Of a stretch of DNA of 64,000 nucleotides, positions 35,078 through 43,446 are shown one piece after another. The stretch covers positions 176,589 to 240,588 of the forward strand of contig JAJPIM010000006.1 in NCBI GenBank assembly GCA_021324775.1, in the 5' to 3' direction. This DNA comes from Gemmatimonadota bacterium. Its GTDB lineage: Bacteria; Gemmatimonadota; Gemmatimonadetes; Gemmatimonadales; Gemmatimonadaceae. The translations under genes were made by a program, and so were the position numbers. The notes under the pieces are model-generated. The model saw nothing but the letters and a program-made list of their open reading frames with translations. It was not told the DNA's origin and made no database searches. Within the stretch, counting starts at the first letter, position 1. Every line of letters starts with the position of its first letter.

Positions 35078-36112
35078 ATGGGATTGATGACCACCGGCTC
35101 CGCCAGCATCGCGCAGGCGCTGGCGGCATTCTGGCACGGCTCGCTCGGCTCCGAGTACGCGATCGTCTCCGCCACGCTGGTGCGGGCGACCCCGCTCATT
35201 CTGACCGGACTCGCCGTGGCCATCGCCTTTCGCGCGGGCGTCCTCAACATTGGCGCCGAGGGCCAGTTTCTCGCAGGCGCCACCGCGGCGACGATCTCCG
35301 CCGGGCTCGCGGCCGCGTGGCCCAACCCGGCACAATCAGCCCTCGCGCTGCCGCTGGCCTTGTTCGGCGGGGCGGTTGCGGGCGCCACGTGGGCCGGGGT
35401 GGCGGCGTGGCTCAGACAGCGATTCGGCGTCCTCGAAGTCATCAGCACCATCATGCTCAACTTCATCGCCGCCGAAGCGGTCGCCTATCTGGTCCGCGGC
35501 CCGCTTCAGGAGCCGTCGCATGTCTATCCTCAGACGCCAACGCTGCCGCCGGGGTTGCATCTGGCCAAGCTCGTCCCGGGGAGCCGCCTGCACGTTGGAT
35601 TCGCCCTCGCCGTCGTAGCGGCGGTGATCGCGTGGTGGGTGATCCGCGAGACCGCGTCCGGCTTCCGGCTCCGGGCGACCGGCGCGAACCCGCTCGCTGC
35701 GGCGAGCGCCGGACAGATCGATGTCCGGGCCGCGGCCACGCGCGCGTTTCTCGTAAGCGGTGCTGTGGCAGGGCTGGCCGGGGCGGTGGAAGTGACCGGT
35801 GTGACGTACGCGCTCTACGAGAACATCTCACCCGGGTATGGCTATACGGCGATCGCCGTGGCGCTGCTCGCGAACCTCGATCCCCTGGCGGTCGTAGCGA
35901 GCGGCATCTTCTTCGGTGCACTCGAGGCGGGAGCCGCAGGGATGCAACGCGATGCCGGCGTGCCATCGGTCGTGGTCTCGGCGGTCGAGGCGTCGATCAT
36001 TCTGGCCATTCTCGCTGCGTCGGCGGCGCGTGCACGATGGCCCTCGCCCGCGATTCCCCAGCTCCTGCGCCGCCCCGTGAGGACACCCGCGGCGGGGAGC
36101 GATCCGGCGTGA
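35078..36112 (+). CDS. ABC importer permease, BMP/nucleoside type (first permease)
   Basis: 344 residues. BPD_transp_2 family (YufP/NupP-like): VRATPLILTGLAVAIAFRAG, VLNIGAEGQFLAGATAA, the conserved cytoplasmic-loop region LRQRFGVLEVISTIMLNFIA, and FRLRATGANPLAAASAGQID. About eight membrane helices are visible. Family members usually start with an extra membrane helix before the SIAQALAAFWHG-equivalent region; here the chosen start (ATG 35078 or 35087) leaves it out and the upstream frame is hydrophilic, so the N-terminus looks shortened. The stop overlaps the second permease (GTGA). Works with the ATPase at 28.3 kb and lipoprotein at 26.4 kb. Confidence 0.9.
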   Translation: MGLMTTGSASIAQALAAFWHGSLGSEYAIVSATLVRATPLILTGLAVAIAFRAGVLNIGAEGQFLAGATAATISAGLAAAWPNPAQSALALPLALFGGAVAGATWAGVAAWLRQRFGVLEVISTIMLNFIAAEAVAYLVRGPLQEPSHVYPQTPTLPPGLHLAKLVPGSRLHVGFALAVVAAVIAWWVIRETASGFRLRATGANPLAAASAGQIDVRAAATRAFLVSGAVAGLAGAVEVTGVTYALYENISPGYGYTAIAVALLANLDPLAVVASGIFFGALEAGAAGMQRDAGVPSVVVSAVEASIILAILAASAARARWPSPAIPQLLRRPVRTPAAGSDPA

Positions 36113-37029
36113 GCGGGTCGGTCACGGCATTTTTCGAGGCGACCGTACGAACCGCAACGCCACTCCTGTTCGCAGGACTGGGCGAGACGCTCGCCGAGCA
36201 AGCGGGTGTGATCAATGTCGGCCTCGAAGGCATTGTCATTGCTGGCGCGTTCGGCGCGGTGGCCGGCGCTGCCGTGGGTGGCGTCGCATTCGGATTTCTG
36301 GTGGCGGCGGCCGGAGGAGCGGCGATGGCAGCGGTTTTCGCCGTGTTCGCGGCGATACTCCGCTCGGACCAGATCATCGCCGGCACCGCAGTCACGCTGC
36401 TCGGCCTCGGAGTCACCGGCACGTTGTACCGATGGGAGTTCGGACCGTCGGGTGCGGCCCTGACGATTCCCACCATGCACGCGATGCCGCTTCCACTCCT
36501 GGACAACATCCCGGTGCTGGGACCAGCGCTCTTCGGCCAGCCGCCGGTCGCATATGCCGCCTATCTGCTCGTACCGGCTCTCTGGTGGTGGACCTACCGG
36601 ACGTACGGCGGCCTCGCATTGCGAGCGGTGGGCGAGAACCCGGAGGCCGCGCGCGTCGCAGGAATCCCCGTGCGCCGCGTGCAGTTTGCCGCAATCATGG
36701 CCGGCGGCGTGCTCGGCGGTGTGAGCGGCGGCACGCTGGTGCTCGCCCAAGTCGGCACGTTCGCCGAAGGGATGTCGGCCGGCAGGGGATTCATTGCGAT
36801 CGCGATCGTGGCGCTCGGACGATGGAATCCCGCCGGCGCGGCGGCCGCGGCCGTAATATTCGGGGCCGCGAGCGCGCTACAATTTCTCTTTCAGGCCATG
36901 GGTTGGCACGCGCCGTATCAGTTGTTCCTGGCGTTTCCGTACGTGCTGACACTCGCGGCCCTGGCGTTCGCCGGCTCCGCGCGGCAAGGCGGTGCCCCTG
37001 CGGCGCTGGGCCGCGCGCGGATCGATTGA
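36109..37029 (+). CDS. ABC importer permease, BMP/nucleoside type (second permease)
   Basis: 306 residues, GTG start overlapping the first permease stop by 4 bases. BPD_transp_2 family (YufQ/NupQ-like): VRTATPLLFAGLGETLAEQA, GVINVGLEGIVIAGAFGA, DQIIAGTAVTLLGLGVTGTL, and YGGLALRAVGENPEAARVAG, the loop that docks on the ATPase. About nine membrane helices. Together with the first permease it would form the heterodimeric channel. The frame is open far upstream within the first permease gene, but that stretch is antisense-like and was excluded. Confidence 0.93.
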   Translation: MSGSVTAFFEATVRTATPLLFAGLGETLAEQAGVINVGLEGIVIAGAFGAVAGAAVGGVAFGFLVAAAGGAAMAAVFAVFAAILRSDQIIAGTAVTLLGLGVTGTLYRWEFGPSGAALTIPTMHAMPLPLLDNIPVLGPALFGQPPVAYAAYLLVPALWWWTYRTYGGLALRAVGENPEAARVAGIPVRRVQFAAIMAGGVLGGVSGGTLVLAQVGTFAEGMSAGRGFIAIAIVALGRWNPAGAAAAAVIFGAASALQFLFQAMGWHAPYQLFLAFPYVLTLAALAFAGSARQGGAPAALGRARID

Positions 37030-37136
37030 TCCGAGCCGAGCGATCTGGGGCTCGAGCCGAGTGGTGAGAGACATGCGGCGGGACTGCAAGCCGTGAGGTG
37101 GCGGGTCGCCGGCCTACAACCAGGAGCCGACACACG

Positions 37137-37580
37137 ATGCTAGGATCGTTGCCCCTGTCGCCACAGCCGACCGCGCGCGAGACGCGGGAAATCGCATTCC
37201 GGCTGGGCCATGAGCTCGCCGCGCGGGGAGCCAAGGTGCACCACGATGTCGTTGGAGGATTCCGGTTCCGGATGGCGGCGCCGTGGCGCGGCGCGCGGTC
37301 CGGGGCACTGCGCGCGATCTGGTCAGGTGAAGTCACCATCGGTGCGGGCTCGGGCGATCCGTGGCGCGTCCGGTACGACCTGCGATTCTCGATTCCGACG
37401 CTGCTGACGTTCGCGCTGTGCGTCGCGATACTCCGCTACGGGATTCAGTGGCACTGGCCGCGGACGCGACTCATTGACCTGCTACTGATCACGTGGATCG
37501 CGGTGTACGGCGTACCGTGCCTGCTCGCGATGCGGATGTTCCGGCGCCTCGTCGGCCAGGCCGCGCGCGGCCCAGGCTAG
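37137..37580 (+). CDS. Two-helix membrane protein of unknown function
   Basis: 147 residues, not recognised. A soluble N-terminal half (ETREIAFRLGHELAARGAKV, FRFRMAAPWRGARSG) with alternating strands precedes two hydrophobic helices (about 84-101 and 111-130) and a short basic tail. CAGGAG lies about 9 bases before the ATG. Same strand as the permeases but 107 bases away. It ends with a 4-base tail-to-tail overlap with the following minus-strand gene. Confidence 0.6.
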   Translation: MLGSLPLSPQPTARETREIAFRLGHELAARGAKVHHDVVGGFRFRMAAPWRGARSGALRAIWSGEVTIGAGSGDPWRVRYDLRFSIPTLLTFALCVAILRYGIQWHWPRTRLIDLLLITWIAVYGVPCLLAMRMFRRLVGQAARGPG

Positions 37581-38551
37581 CACCCTACGTAGGCGCTGTT
37601 CCACCGGGCGCGCCAACGGCGGGGCGCCACACGTTCGAGGAGCGTGTACGAGCTGCCATCGCCGTAGTCGCGGCTGACGATGATCGCCGGATGCTGCCGC
37701 GGCGCGTGGCCGAGAGCGACCGCGGCGAGCATCTCGCTCGATTCGACATCGTCTTCCGGACCGGACGTGCGCTCCGAGTAGGCGACCACAAACGGCCGCG
37801 GACCGCCGCCCGGTGCCGCGAGCGTGTCGCGCTCCAGCACGATGAGGAGATGCTCCTCCTGCGGGCTCGCTTCCTGATTGAGGCGGCGGACGACCTCCGC
37901 GGCGAGCACCGTATCGCCGGCCGGCAGTATGAACTGGTGCGCGTCGCGCACGGCGAACGGCAGTCCGCGAAACGCCGCCGCGGTGTCGTCGGGCAGCGCG
38001 GATGCCGCGCGGGCGATCGCCGCCGCGCGGCGCGCGGAGTCGGCACTCGGCAACCCCATCATCGAATCCATGGGGAGGGCAGTCGCATGACCCGACATGA
38101 AGCCGACGGACCAATCCGGCGGCGGTCCTTCGGCCGTCGTGACGGTCGCGGTCGGCCATGCCGTGCAGGTGCCCGTGAAATTACCGGCTGCGGCGGAGGC
38201 CAACACCGCCGCACCGGCGAGACCGTGCCGCGAGAACAGATCCACCCGGGGATGTTGCCCGAGAGCGGAATCAGCGGAGGGCGCGTCGGCGACCGTGCTG
38301 TCGGTGTAGCGAGGCATGATCACGACGGCCTCCGACGAATTGGTGCCTGCTACCAGCAGATCGGGGCCCGCGATCGTGTCGTTCCAGCCGGCGAGGCGGG
38401 CGACGCGGGCCGCTTCGGTGACCGTCCCCGTATTGGCGGGCGCAATCGAAGGCGGCGCGCTGGACTCGCGTGTTGAGCGCGACCTGTCACACCCGGCGAT
38501 CGCGACGACCAGGCCTACGATGCCGATCGCCGTGCCTACTGCGGTGCGCAT
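37577..38551 (-). CDS. Putative lipoprotein of unknown function
   Basis: 324 residues. Start at ATG 38551 gives a clean lipoprotein signal, GIVGLVVAIAGC (Cys19), followed by a Ser/Pro/Thr linker and a mature domain without recognised family; notable stretches are GPDLLVAGTNSSEAVVIMPR, VRDAHQFILPAGDTVLAAEV and EEHLLIVLERDT. The frame is open upstream to 38824 but crosses a tandem repeat and has no signal there. No ribosome-binding site is clear. Probably exposed in the periplasm or on the outer membrane. Confidence 0.65.
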   Translation of the reverse strand: MRTAVGTAIGIVGLVVAIAGCDRSRSTRESSAPPSIAPANTGTVTEAARVARLAGWNDTIAGPDLLVAGTNSSEAVVIMPRYTDSTVADAPSADSALGQHPRVDLFSRHGLAGAAVLASAAAGNFTGTCTAWPTATVTTAEGPPPDWSVGFMSGHATALPMDSMMGLPSADSARRAAAIARAASALPDDTAAAFRGLPFAVRDAHQFILPAGDTVLAAEVVRRLNQEASPQEEHLLIVLERDTLAAPGGGPRPFVVAYSERTSGPEDDVESSEMLAAVALGHAPRQHPAIIVSRDYGDGSSYTLLERVAPRRWRARWNSAYVGC

Positions 38552-38603
38552 GCCGGTGAAGATGCCAAGCGTGAAAGGCAGAGGATAGGGGTTTGTGGCC
38601 GCC

Positions 38604-38632
38604 GAATGGCTACGAATGGCTACGAATGGCTG
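38604..38632. repeat. Three 10-bp tandem repeats
   Basis: GAATGGCTAC is repeated with exact 10-base period (38604-38613, 38614-38623, and GAATGGCT at 38624-38631) in the gap upstream of the lipoprotein gene and downstream of the pilin gene. Confidence 0.8.
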
Positions 38633-38748
38633 GCGAAAACGAAACGAGGCGCCCGCTCGCGTGGACACCTCGTCATCGTATTGCCCTGTGTTTCCTGTCT
38701 TCCGGCGCGAGTGCCCGCCACGCTGTCCGCGAGCCGCAGCGACCGCTC

Positions 38749-39177
38749 CTATTGGCAGGCGATATCGCCTTCGATCGTCGCCGGAGTAGCGGGGTTCGAT
38801 ACAGTCCCGTAGAAAACCGCGCACGTGCCAGGCGACGCCAGCTGGCTCGACGCGCTCGCGCTCCAGCCGGTCGCGCTGGCCGTCGTGATCGTGACGGTGA
38901 CACCGGGCGATGTGTTGAACTGCAGGGCGCTGGTCGACGTCGAGTAGACCGCGTAGTTGTAGAAATACGATTCCTCCACGGTCGCCAGGTTGCGGAGATC
39001 CTCGTGCAAAGCGGCCGCCTCGGCCTTGCCCTTCGTATTGGCAAACTTCGGAATCGCGATCGCGGCAAGGATGCCGATGATCACGACGACGATCAGCAGT
39101 TCGATCAGTGTGAAGCCGTGCCGGGGCCGATGGCCCCCCAAATGGATGCCCGCCGGCTGGGTTGGATGCCTCGTCAT
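38749..39177 (-). CDS. Type IV pilin-like protein (prepilin)
   Basis: 142 residues. A 21-residue leader ends at Gly, followed by the N-methylation/pilin helix FTLIELLIVVVIIGILAAIA with Glu at position +5 of the mature protein, the class III signal cut by prepilin peptidase. The mature domain (KGKAEAAALHEDLRNLATVE ... ATIEGDIACQ) is short, with a Cys pair (CAVFYG, ACQ) that could form the C-terminal disulfide loop of pilins. No other pilus gene is adjacent, so it may be a major pilin or a pseudopilin. An ATG 18 bases upstream is an alternative start. Confidence 0.92.
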   Translation of the reverse strand: MTRHPTQPAGIHLGGHRPRHGFTLIELLIVVVIIGILAAIAIPKFANTKGKAEAAALHEDLRNLATVEESYFYNYAVYSTSTSALQFNTSPGVTVTITTASATGWSASASSQLASPGTCAVFYGTVSNPATPATIEGDIACQ

Positions 39178-39349
39178 GAGGACACTGCAGAGCAATGCTG
39201 AGACCGCTACGGGGTCATTTCGTCAACATAATGTGAATAAAGCACTTACGTTCAATCACATACTGGGCAGATTACCGCTCCAGCCGTCGAAACGCGGCGT
39301 ATACCGCATCCTGCAAGAGTGAAAATGGACACCTGCCCGGCGCCAGGGG

Positions 39350-42300
39350 CTAGGCGGTCTTCGCGTCCACCCAGTTGGGACCGACCCCGACGTCCACGAC
39401 GAGGGGGACCGTGAGCTGGGCCGCATGCTCCATTTCACCCACCACGAGGTCCCGCAGGTGGCCGGCCTCATCCGGCGGGGTCTCGAATACCAGTTCGTCG
39501 TGGACCTGTAGCAGCATCCGTGCGGATTCCGGACCAGCCGACAGCCGCTGATGAATTCTGATCATCGCGATCTTGATCAGATCCGCGGCCGAACCCTGGA
39601 TCGGTGAGTTCTGCGCGAGCCGCTCGCCGAACGCGCGAATATTGAAGTTGCGATCGCGAAGCTCGGGGATGTACCGGCGGCGGCCGAAAATCGTTTGTAC
39701 GTACCCGCGCTCGCGCGCATGGCTGATCGCGGCATCGAGAAATGCGCGCACGCCCTGAAACCGTTCGAAGTAGGTCGAGATGAAGAGCTTGGCCTCGGCG
39801 AACTCGATCTTGAGCTGCCGCGACAGCGCGTGCGCACCCTGCCCGTAGATCGTCGCGAAGTTGATGGTCTTGGCTCGCGCGCGCATTTCGGGCGTCACCG
39901 ATTCGAGCGGGACGCCGAAGATCACGGCCGCCGTCTGCCGGTGGATGTCGCCGCCAGCCTGGAACGCCGACACAAATGCGGGATCGCCAGACAGATGGGC
40001 GAGCAACCGCAATTCGATCTGCGAATAGTCTGCGGTCAGAAGCACCCACCCCGCGCGAGGAATGAAGCCGCGGCGAATGTCGCGCCCCAGCTCGCGCCGG
40101 ATCGGGATGTTCTGAAGGTTTGGATCGCTCGACGAGAGACGGCCAGTCGACGCGACCGTCTGGCTGAACGACGTATGCAGCCGGTGGTCGGAGGGGAGCA
40201 CCATCGCCGGCAAGGCGTCGAGGTATGTGCCCTCGAGCTTGAACAGCTCACGATACTCCAGCAGCAGCTCTGGCAGTGCATGGCCGGCCTCCGCCAGATC
40301 CTGCAGTACGCTGGCGTCCGTCGAGGGACCCGTAGCGGTCTTCTTCCGCACGGGGAGCTGCAGCTTCTCGAACAGAATCGACCGCAGCTTGGGATTGGAG
40401 TTGATGTTGAACTCCTCTCCAGCGGCAGCGTAGATCTCTCGCTCGACGCGCTCTCGTTCGCGCTGGAATCGCGTTTTCAGGGACCGGAATAACACGACAT
40501 CGATCGCGATCCCGGTCCACTCCATCTCGGCCAGCGCTTCCACGAGCGGCATCTCGATATCGCGAAACAGCGGCATCAGCGCGAGCTCGCTCAGTTGCGG
40601 CTCGAAGATCGCCCGCAGCCGGAGCGCCATGTCCGCGTCTTCGCACGAGTAGTCCCTCGCGCATTCGACCGGGACCTGCTCGTACGGGATCTGCGCCTTG
40701 CCCTTGCCACAGAGATCCTCGTAGGAGGTCATCTTGTGGTCCAGGAACTCGATCGCGAGCAAATCGAGCCCGTGCGAACGCCGGCCGGGATCGAGGACGT
40801 AGCTGGCCAGCATGGTGTCGAAATCCAGCCCGGCGAGCCGGATTCCCGCGCGACGCAGCACGAGGATGTCGAACTTGATGTTCTGCGCCGTCTTGCGAAC
40901 GGTGGGGTCCTCGAGCAGCTCACGCAGAGGAGCCATCTCCGGTGAACCCAGCTCCGGGAGATTGCGCGCGGGCGGCATTCCGCCCGCCGCGATGGCCCGC
41001 GACGCGATCGACTCGGTTCCGCGAGCCCCGGCGCCGGCCGATACGGACCGCTGTCCGGGTCCGGGCAGGGTGCCGGATTCCGCCGGCTCGCCTCCGTCCG
41101 GCACGACTCCGCCGGCCTCCGGGCGCTGTCCCCGGGGCTCGTCGCGCGCGAGACCGCTGGTGCCCTCTACGACCCGTCCGCCGGCCATGAGATCCAGCTC
41201 GCCGGTCGCGGATTGCGGGTCGCGATGCCGGAGCGGGAGATAGTATGCCTCGCCGGGAGCGACCGCGATCGCGATACCGGTGAGCGTGGACCGCAGAGGA
41301 TCGAACGCGACCGGCGAGCCGGGATCGATGGCCGCCTGGGTATCGATCGCGAAACTGCCCAACGCCCGCACCCGGGCCACGAGATCCCGCAATTCGGCGA
41401 CTGTGCTGACAGTGCGGTAATTGGTCGCCTTCTGCTCCTTTTCGACGACCGCTGGCTGGCCGGGTGCAGACTGCGCCGCCGGGAGGGCCGCGGGCTGGCC
41501 GAGGTCGCGCGCCAGGGAGAGAAACTCCAACTCGACGTACAGCTCGCGCAGTCGCGTGGCATCCGGCTCGCGAACGCGCAACGCCTCGAGGTCGAGCGTC
41601 ATCGGGAGATCGTCGCGTATAGTTACTAATTCCTTGGAGAGCAGTGCCTGGTCGTGGAACTGCAGCAACGCTTCGCGCGGCCGCTTCTTCGAGACGTCCG
41701 CCGCGTGGCCGAGGATCGACTCCAGAGACCCGTAGGTCTCCACCAGCTCCCGCGCGGTCTTCTCGCCGATCCCCGGAACGCCCGGGACGTTGTCCGAACT
41801 GTCGCCCACCATGGCGAGGTAATCGGTCACGAAGCCCGGCGGGACACCGAGGCGATCGGCGCCGTTCTCGACACCCACCCACTGCTCCTCGACACTCGCC
41901 GGGCCGCCGCGGCCAGGATTGAGCAGCCAGACGCCGGGACGCACGAGTTGGTGAAAGTCCTTGTCGCCGGATACGATCACCACGCTGGCCCCCTGATCCG
42001 TGCCCTGGCGGGCGAGCGTACCGATCACGTCGTCGGCTTCGAATCCGTCCAGCGTCAGGATCGGGACGTGGCTGGCTTCGAGGATCGCGCAGATCCGCTC
42101 CATCCCGCGATCGAAGTCAGCCTGCAACTCATCGCTCAGCTTCTGCCGCGTCGCCTTATACGCGGGGTAGCGTACGTGCCGGAACGACATGCCCGAATCA
42201 TTCACCCAGCCGAGGTATTCGGGCCGGTGCGTCGCCCGAAGACGCTGGAGGAAGTTGACCACGCCCCAGGCGGCCGATGTGTTCTCTCCACGGCTCGTCG

Positions 42301-42406
42301 TCAGCGGTCTCGCGATGAGCGCGTAGAACGCGCGATAGATCAGCGCGTACCCGTCGATCAGGAAGACGCACGGCGACGACCGGGGCGGGAGCTGCGGCGG
42401 GGGCAT
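39350..42406 (-). CDS. polA: DNA polymerase I
   Basis: 1018 residues, longer than the usual 880-930. Domains in order: 5'-nuclease (FLIDGYALIYRAFYA, DGFEADDVIGTLA, VSGDKDFHQLV, MVGDSSDNVPGVPGIGEKTA, to about 300), 3'-5' exonuclease-like domain (about 330-600) and polymerase (motif A LLTADYSQIELRLLAH, motif B RAKTINFATIYGQGAHAL, motif C LLQVHDELVFETP). In the exonuclease Exo I site the sequence is IDTQAA: Asp355 is kept but the second acid is Gln357. Exo II Asp (KFDIL, 513) and Exo III YSCEDAD remain. Residues about 405-488 are a Gly/Ala/Pro low-complexity insertion. ATG at 42406 chosen over a TTG 6 bases upstream. Confidence 0.97.
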   Translation of the reverse strand: MPPPQLPPRSSPCVFLIDGYALIYRAFYALIARPLTTSRGENTSAAWGVVNFLQRLRATHRPEYLGWVNDSGMSFRHVRYPAYKATRQKLSDELQADFDRGMERICAILEASHVPILTLDGFEADDVIGTLARQGTDQGASVVIVSGDKDFHQLVRPGVWLLNPGRGGPASVEEQWVGVENGADRLGVPPGFVTDYLAMVGDSSDNVPGVPGIGEKTARELVETYGSLESILGHAADVSKKRPREALLQFHDQALLSKELVTIRDDLPMTLDLEALRVREPDATRLRELYVELEFLSLARDLGQPAALPAAQSAPGQPAVVEKEQKATNYRTVSTVAELRDLVARVRALGSFAIDTQAAIDPGSPVAFDPLRSTLTGIAIAVAPGEAYYLPLRHRDPQSATGELDLMAGGRVVEGTSGLARDEPRGQRPEAGGVVPDGGEPAESGTLPGPGQRSVSAGAGARGTESIASRAIAAGGMPPARNLPELGSPEMAPLRELLEDPTVRKTAQNIKFDILVLRRAGIRLAGLDFDTMLASYVLDPGRRSHGLDLLAIEFLDHKMTSYEDLCGKGKAQIPYEQVPVECARDYSCEDADMALRLRAIFEPQLSELALMPLFRDIEMPLVEALAEMEWTGIAIDVVLFRSLKTRFQRERERVEREIYAAAGEEFNINSNPKLRSILFEKLQLPVRKKTATGPSTDASVLQDLAEAGHALPELLLEYRELFKLEGTYLDALPAMVLPSDHRLHTSFSQTVASTGRLSSSDPNLQNIPIRRELGRDIRRGFIPRAGWVLLTADYSQIELRLLAHLSGDPAFVSAFQAGGDIHRQTAAVIFGVPLESVTPEMRARAKTINFATIYGQGAHALSRQLKIEFAEAKLFISTYFERFQGVRAFLDAAISHARERGYVQTIFGRRRYIPELRDRNFNIRAFGERLAQNSPIQGSAADLIKIAMIRIHQRLSAGPESARMLLQVHDELVFETPPDEAGHLRDLVVGEMEHAAQLTVPLVVDVGVGPNWVDAKTA

Positions 42407-42409
42407 GGC

Positions 42410-42451
42410 CAAAAAATTAAGTGGTTGGCAGGCCCATCACCCGCCAACCAC
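42410..42451 (-). terminator. Rho-independent terminator of the Ser/Thr kinase gene
   Basis: Stem GTGGTTGGC (42421-42429) / GCCAACCAC (42443-42451), 13-base loop; on the minus strand it is followed by TTAATTTTTT. It ends just before the polA start codon, separating the kinase transcript from polA. Confidence 0.85.
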
Positions 42452-42480
42452 GAGGCCCCAGGTCCCGGACGTCCCCCGCC

Positions 42481-43410
42481 CTAGCTCTTGCCGAAGAGTC
42501 CCTTCACTCGGGCGAAGACGCCGCCGCCAGAAACGGCAGGGGCCGCGCGCCGCGCGCCGGCGCCAGAGGACGCAGCCGCCCGAAGCGCGTCGCCGAATTC
42601 GATGGTGCTGGCAAACCGGCCCGCGGGCTGTTTCGCCAAGCCTTTCATCACGACCTCGGCAACCGCCGGCGCGAACGTCAGTCCCGGCTTCGCGGCGTTG
42701 AGCGCGATCGGCGGCTGCGTCAGCAGTTGCGTGAACATCTCGCGCGGACTCTTCGCGACGAACGGGTGCGTGCCGGTCAGCAGGTAGTAGGCGATCGTGG
42801 CGAGGCTGTACTGGTCGGCGGCAGGCGTCACCATCTCGCCGGACAGGGCTTCGGGCGCGACGTACAACAACGTCCCCACGAAGAACCCAGCCCGGGTCAG
42901 CCGATCCTCGGCGCCCGTATCGGTGTCGGCCGCGATCCCGAAGTCGAGGAGCAACACCCGGCGGGTCTGCGGATCGTACATGACGTTGTCGGGCTTGAGA
43001 TCGCGATGCACGATCCCGGCCGCATGCGCGGCCTGTACGGCGCTCGCGATCTGCCCGATGATCTCCACGACGTCCGCGAGGGGCAGCGGCGCGTGCCGCT
43101 TCGCGTAACGCTCGAGCAACTCCCCACTCGCCCACTCGATGGCGAGAAAATGCAGCCCGGGACGCGCCTCCCCGATTTCGATCGTCCGGACGACATTGGG
43201 GTGTGTGACGCGCGCGCCGTATTTCGCCTCACGGACGAATCGCGCGATCGCGGTCTTGTCGTCGCGCAGCTTTTCACGGAGCACCTTGACGGCGCACACG
43301 CCGTGCTGCGGATGCTCTGCCCGGAAGACGGTGGACGTCCCGCCCTCTCCGATCAGATCACGCAGGGTATACCCTGCGAGCGTGCTCCCTACTAACTGCT
43401 CTCGCGCCAC
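42481..43410 (-). CDS. Serine/threonine protein kinase, PknB type, soluble
   Basis: 309 residues. Complete Hanks-type kinase domain (about 13-280): Gly-rich loop IGEGGTSTVF, catalytic Lys42 (AVKVL), catalytic loop HRDLKPDNV (135-143), DFGIA (156-160), activation segment GFFVGTLLYVAPEAL, and APE-equivalent Pro-Glu. The tail after the kinase is short (SGAGARRAAPAVSGGG, then VFARVKGLFGKS) with no membrane helix or PASTA domain, so it is cytoplasmic. Target unknown. The histidine kinase gene lies 36 bases upstream on the same strand, so both may share a transcript. Confidence 0.95.
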   Translation of the reverse strand: MAREQLVGSTLAGYTLRDLIGEGGTSTVFRAEHPQHGVCAVKVLREKLRDDKTAIARFVREAKYGARVTHPNVVRTIEIGEARPGLHFLAIEWASGELLERYAKRHAPLPLADVVEIIGQIASAVQAAHAAGIVHRDLKPDNVMYDPQTRRVLLLDFGIAADTDTGAEDRLTRAGFFVGTLLYVAPEALSGEMVTPAADQYSLATIAYYLLTGTHPFVAKSPREMFTQLLTQPPIALNAAKPGLTFAPAVAEVVMKGLAKQPAGRFASTIEFGDALRAAASSGAGARRAAPAVSGGGVFARVKGLFGKS

Positions 43411-43446
43411 GCCGCGAAGCTAGGGGCGTCGTGGGTGTAAAGCAAA

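Noticed and set aside
34868..35335. Minus-strand frame upstream of susC with plausible wording (GQVAGIATSGLAAGNVPLGF)
   Set aside because: Mostly overlaps the permease antisense, no start site or family; could be a gene remnant but not supported.
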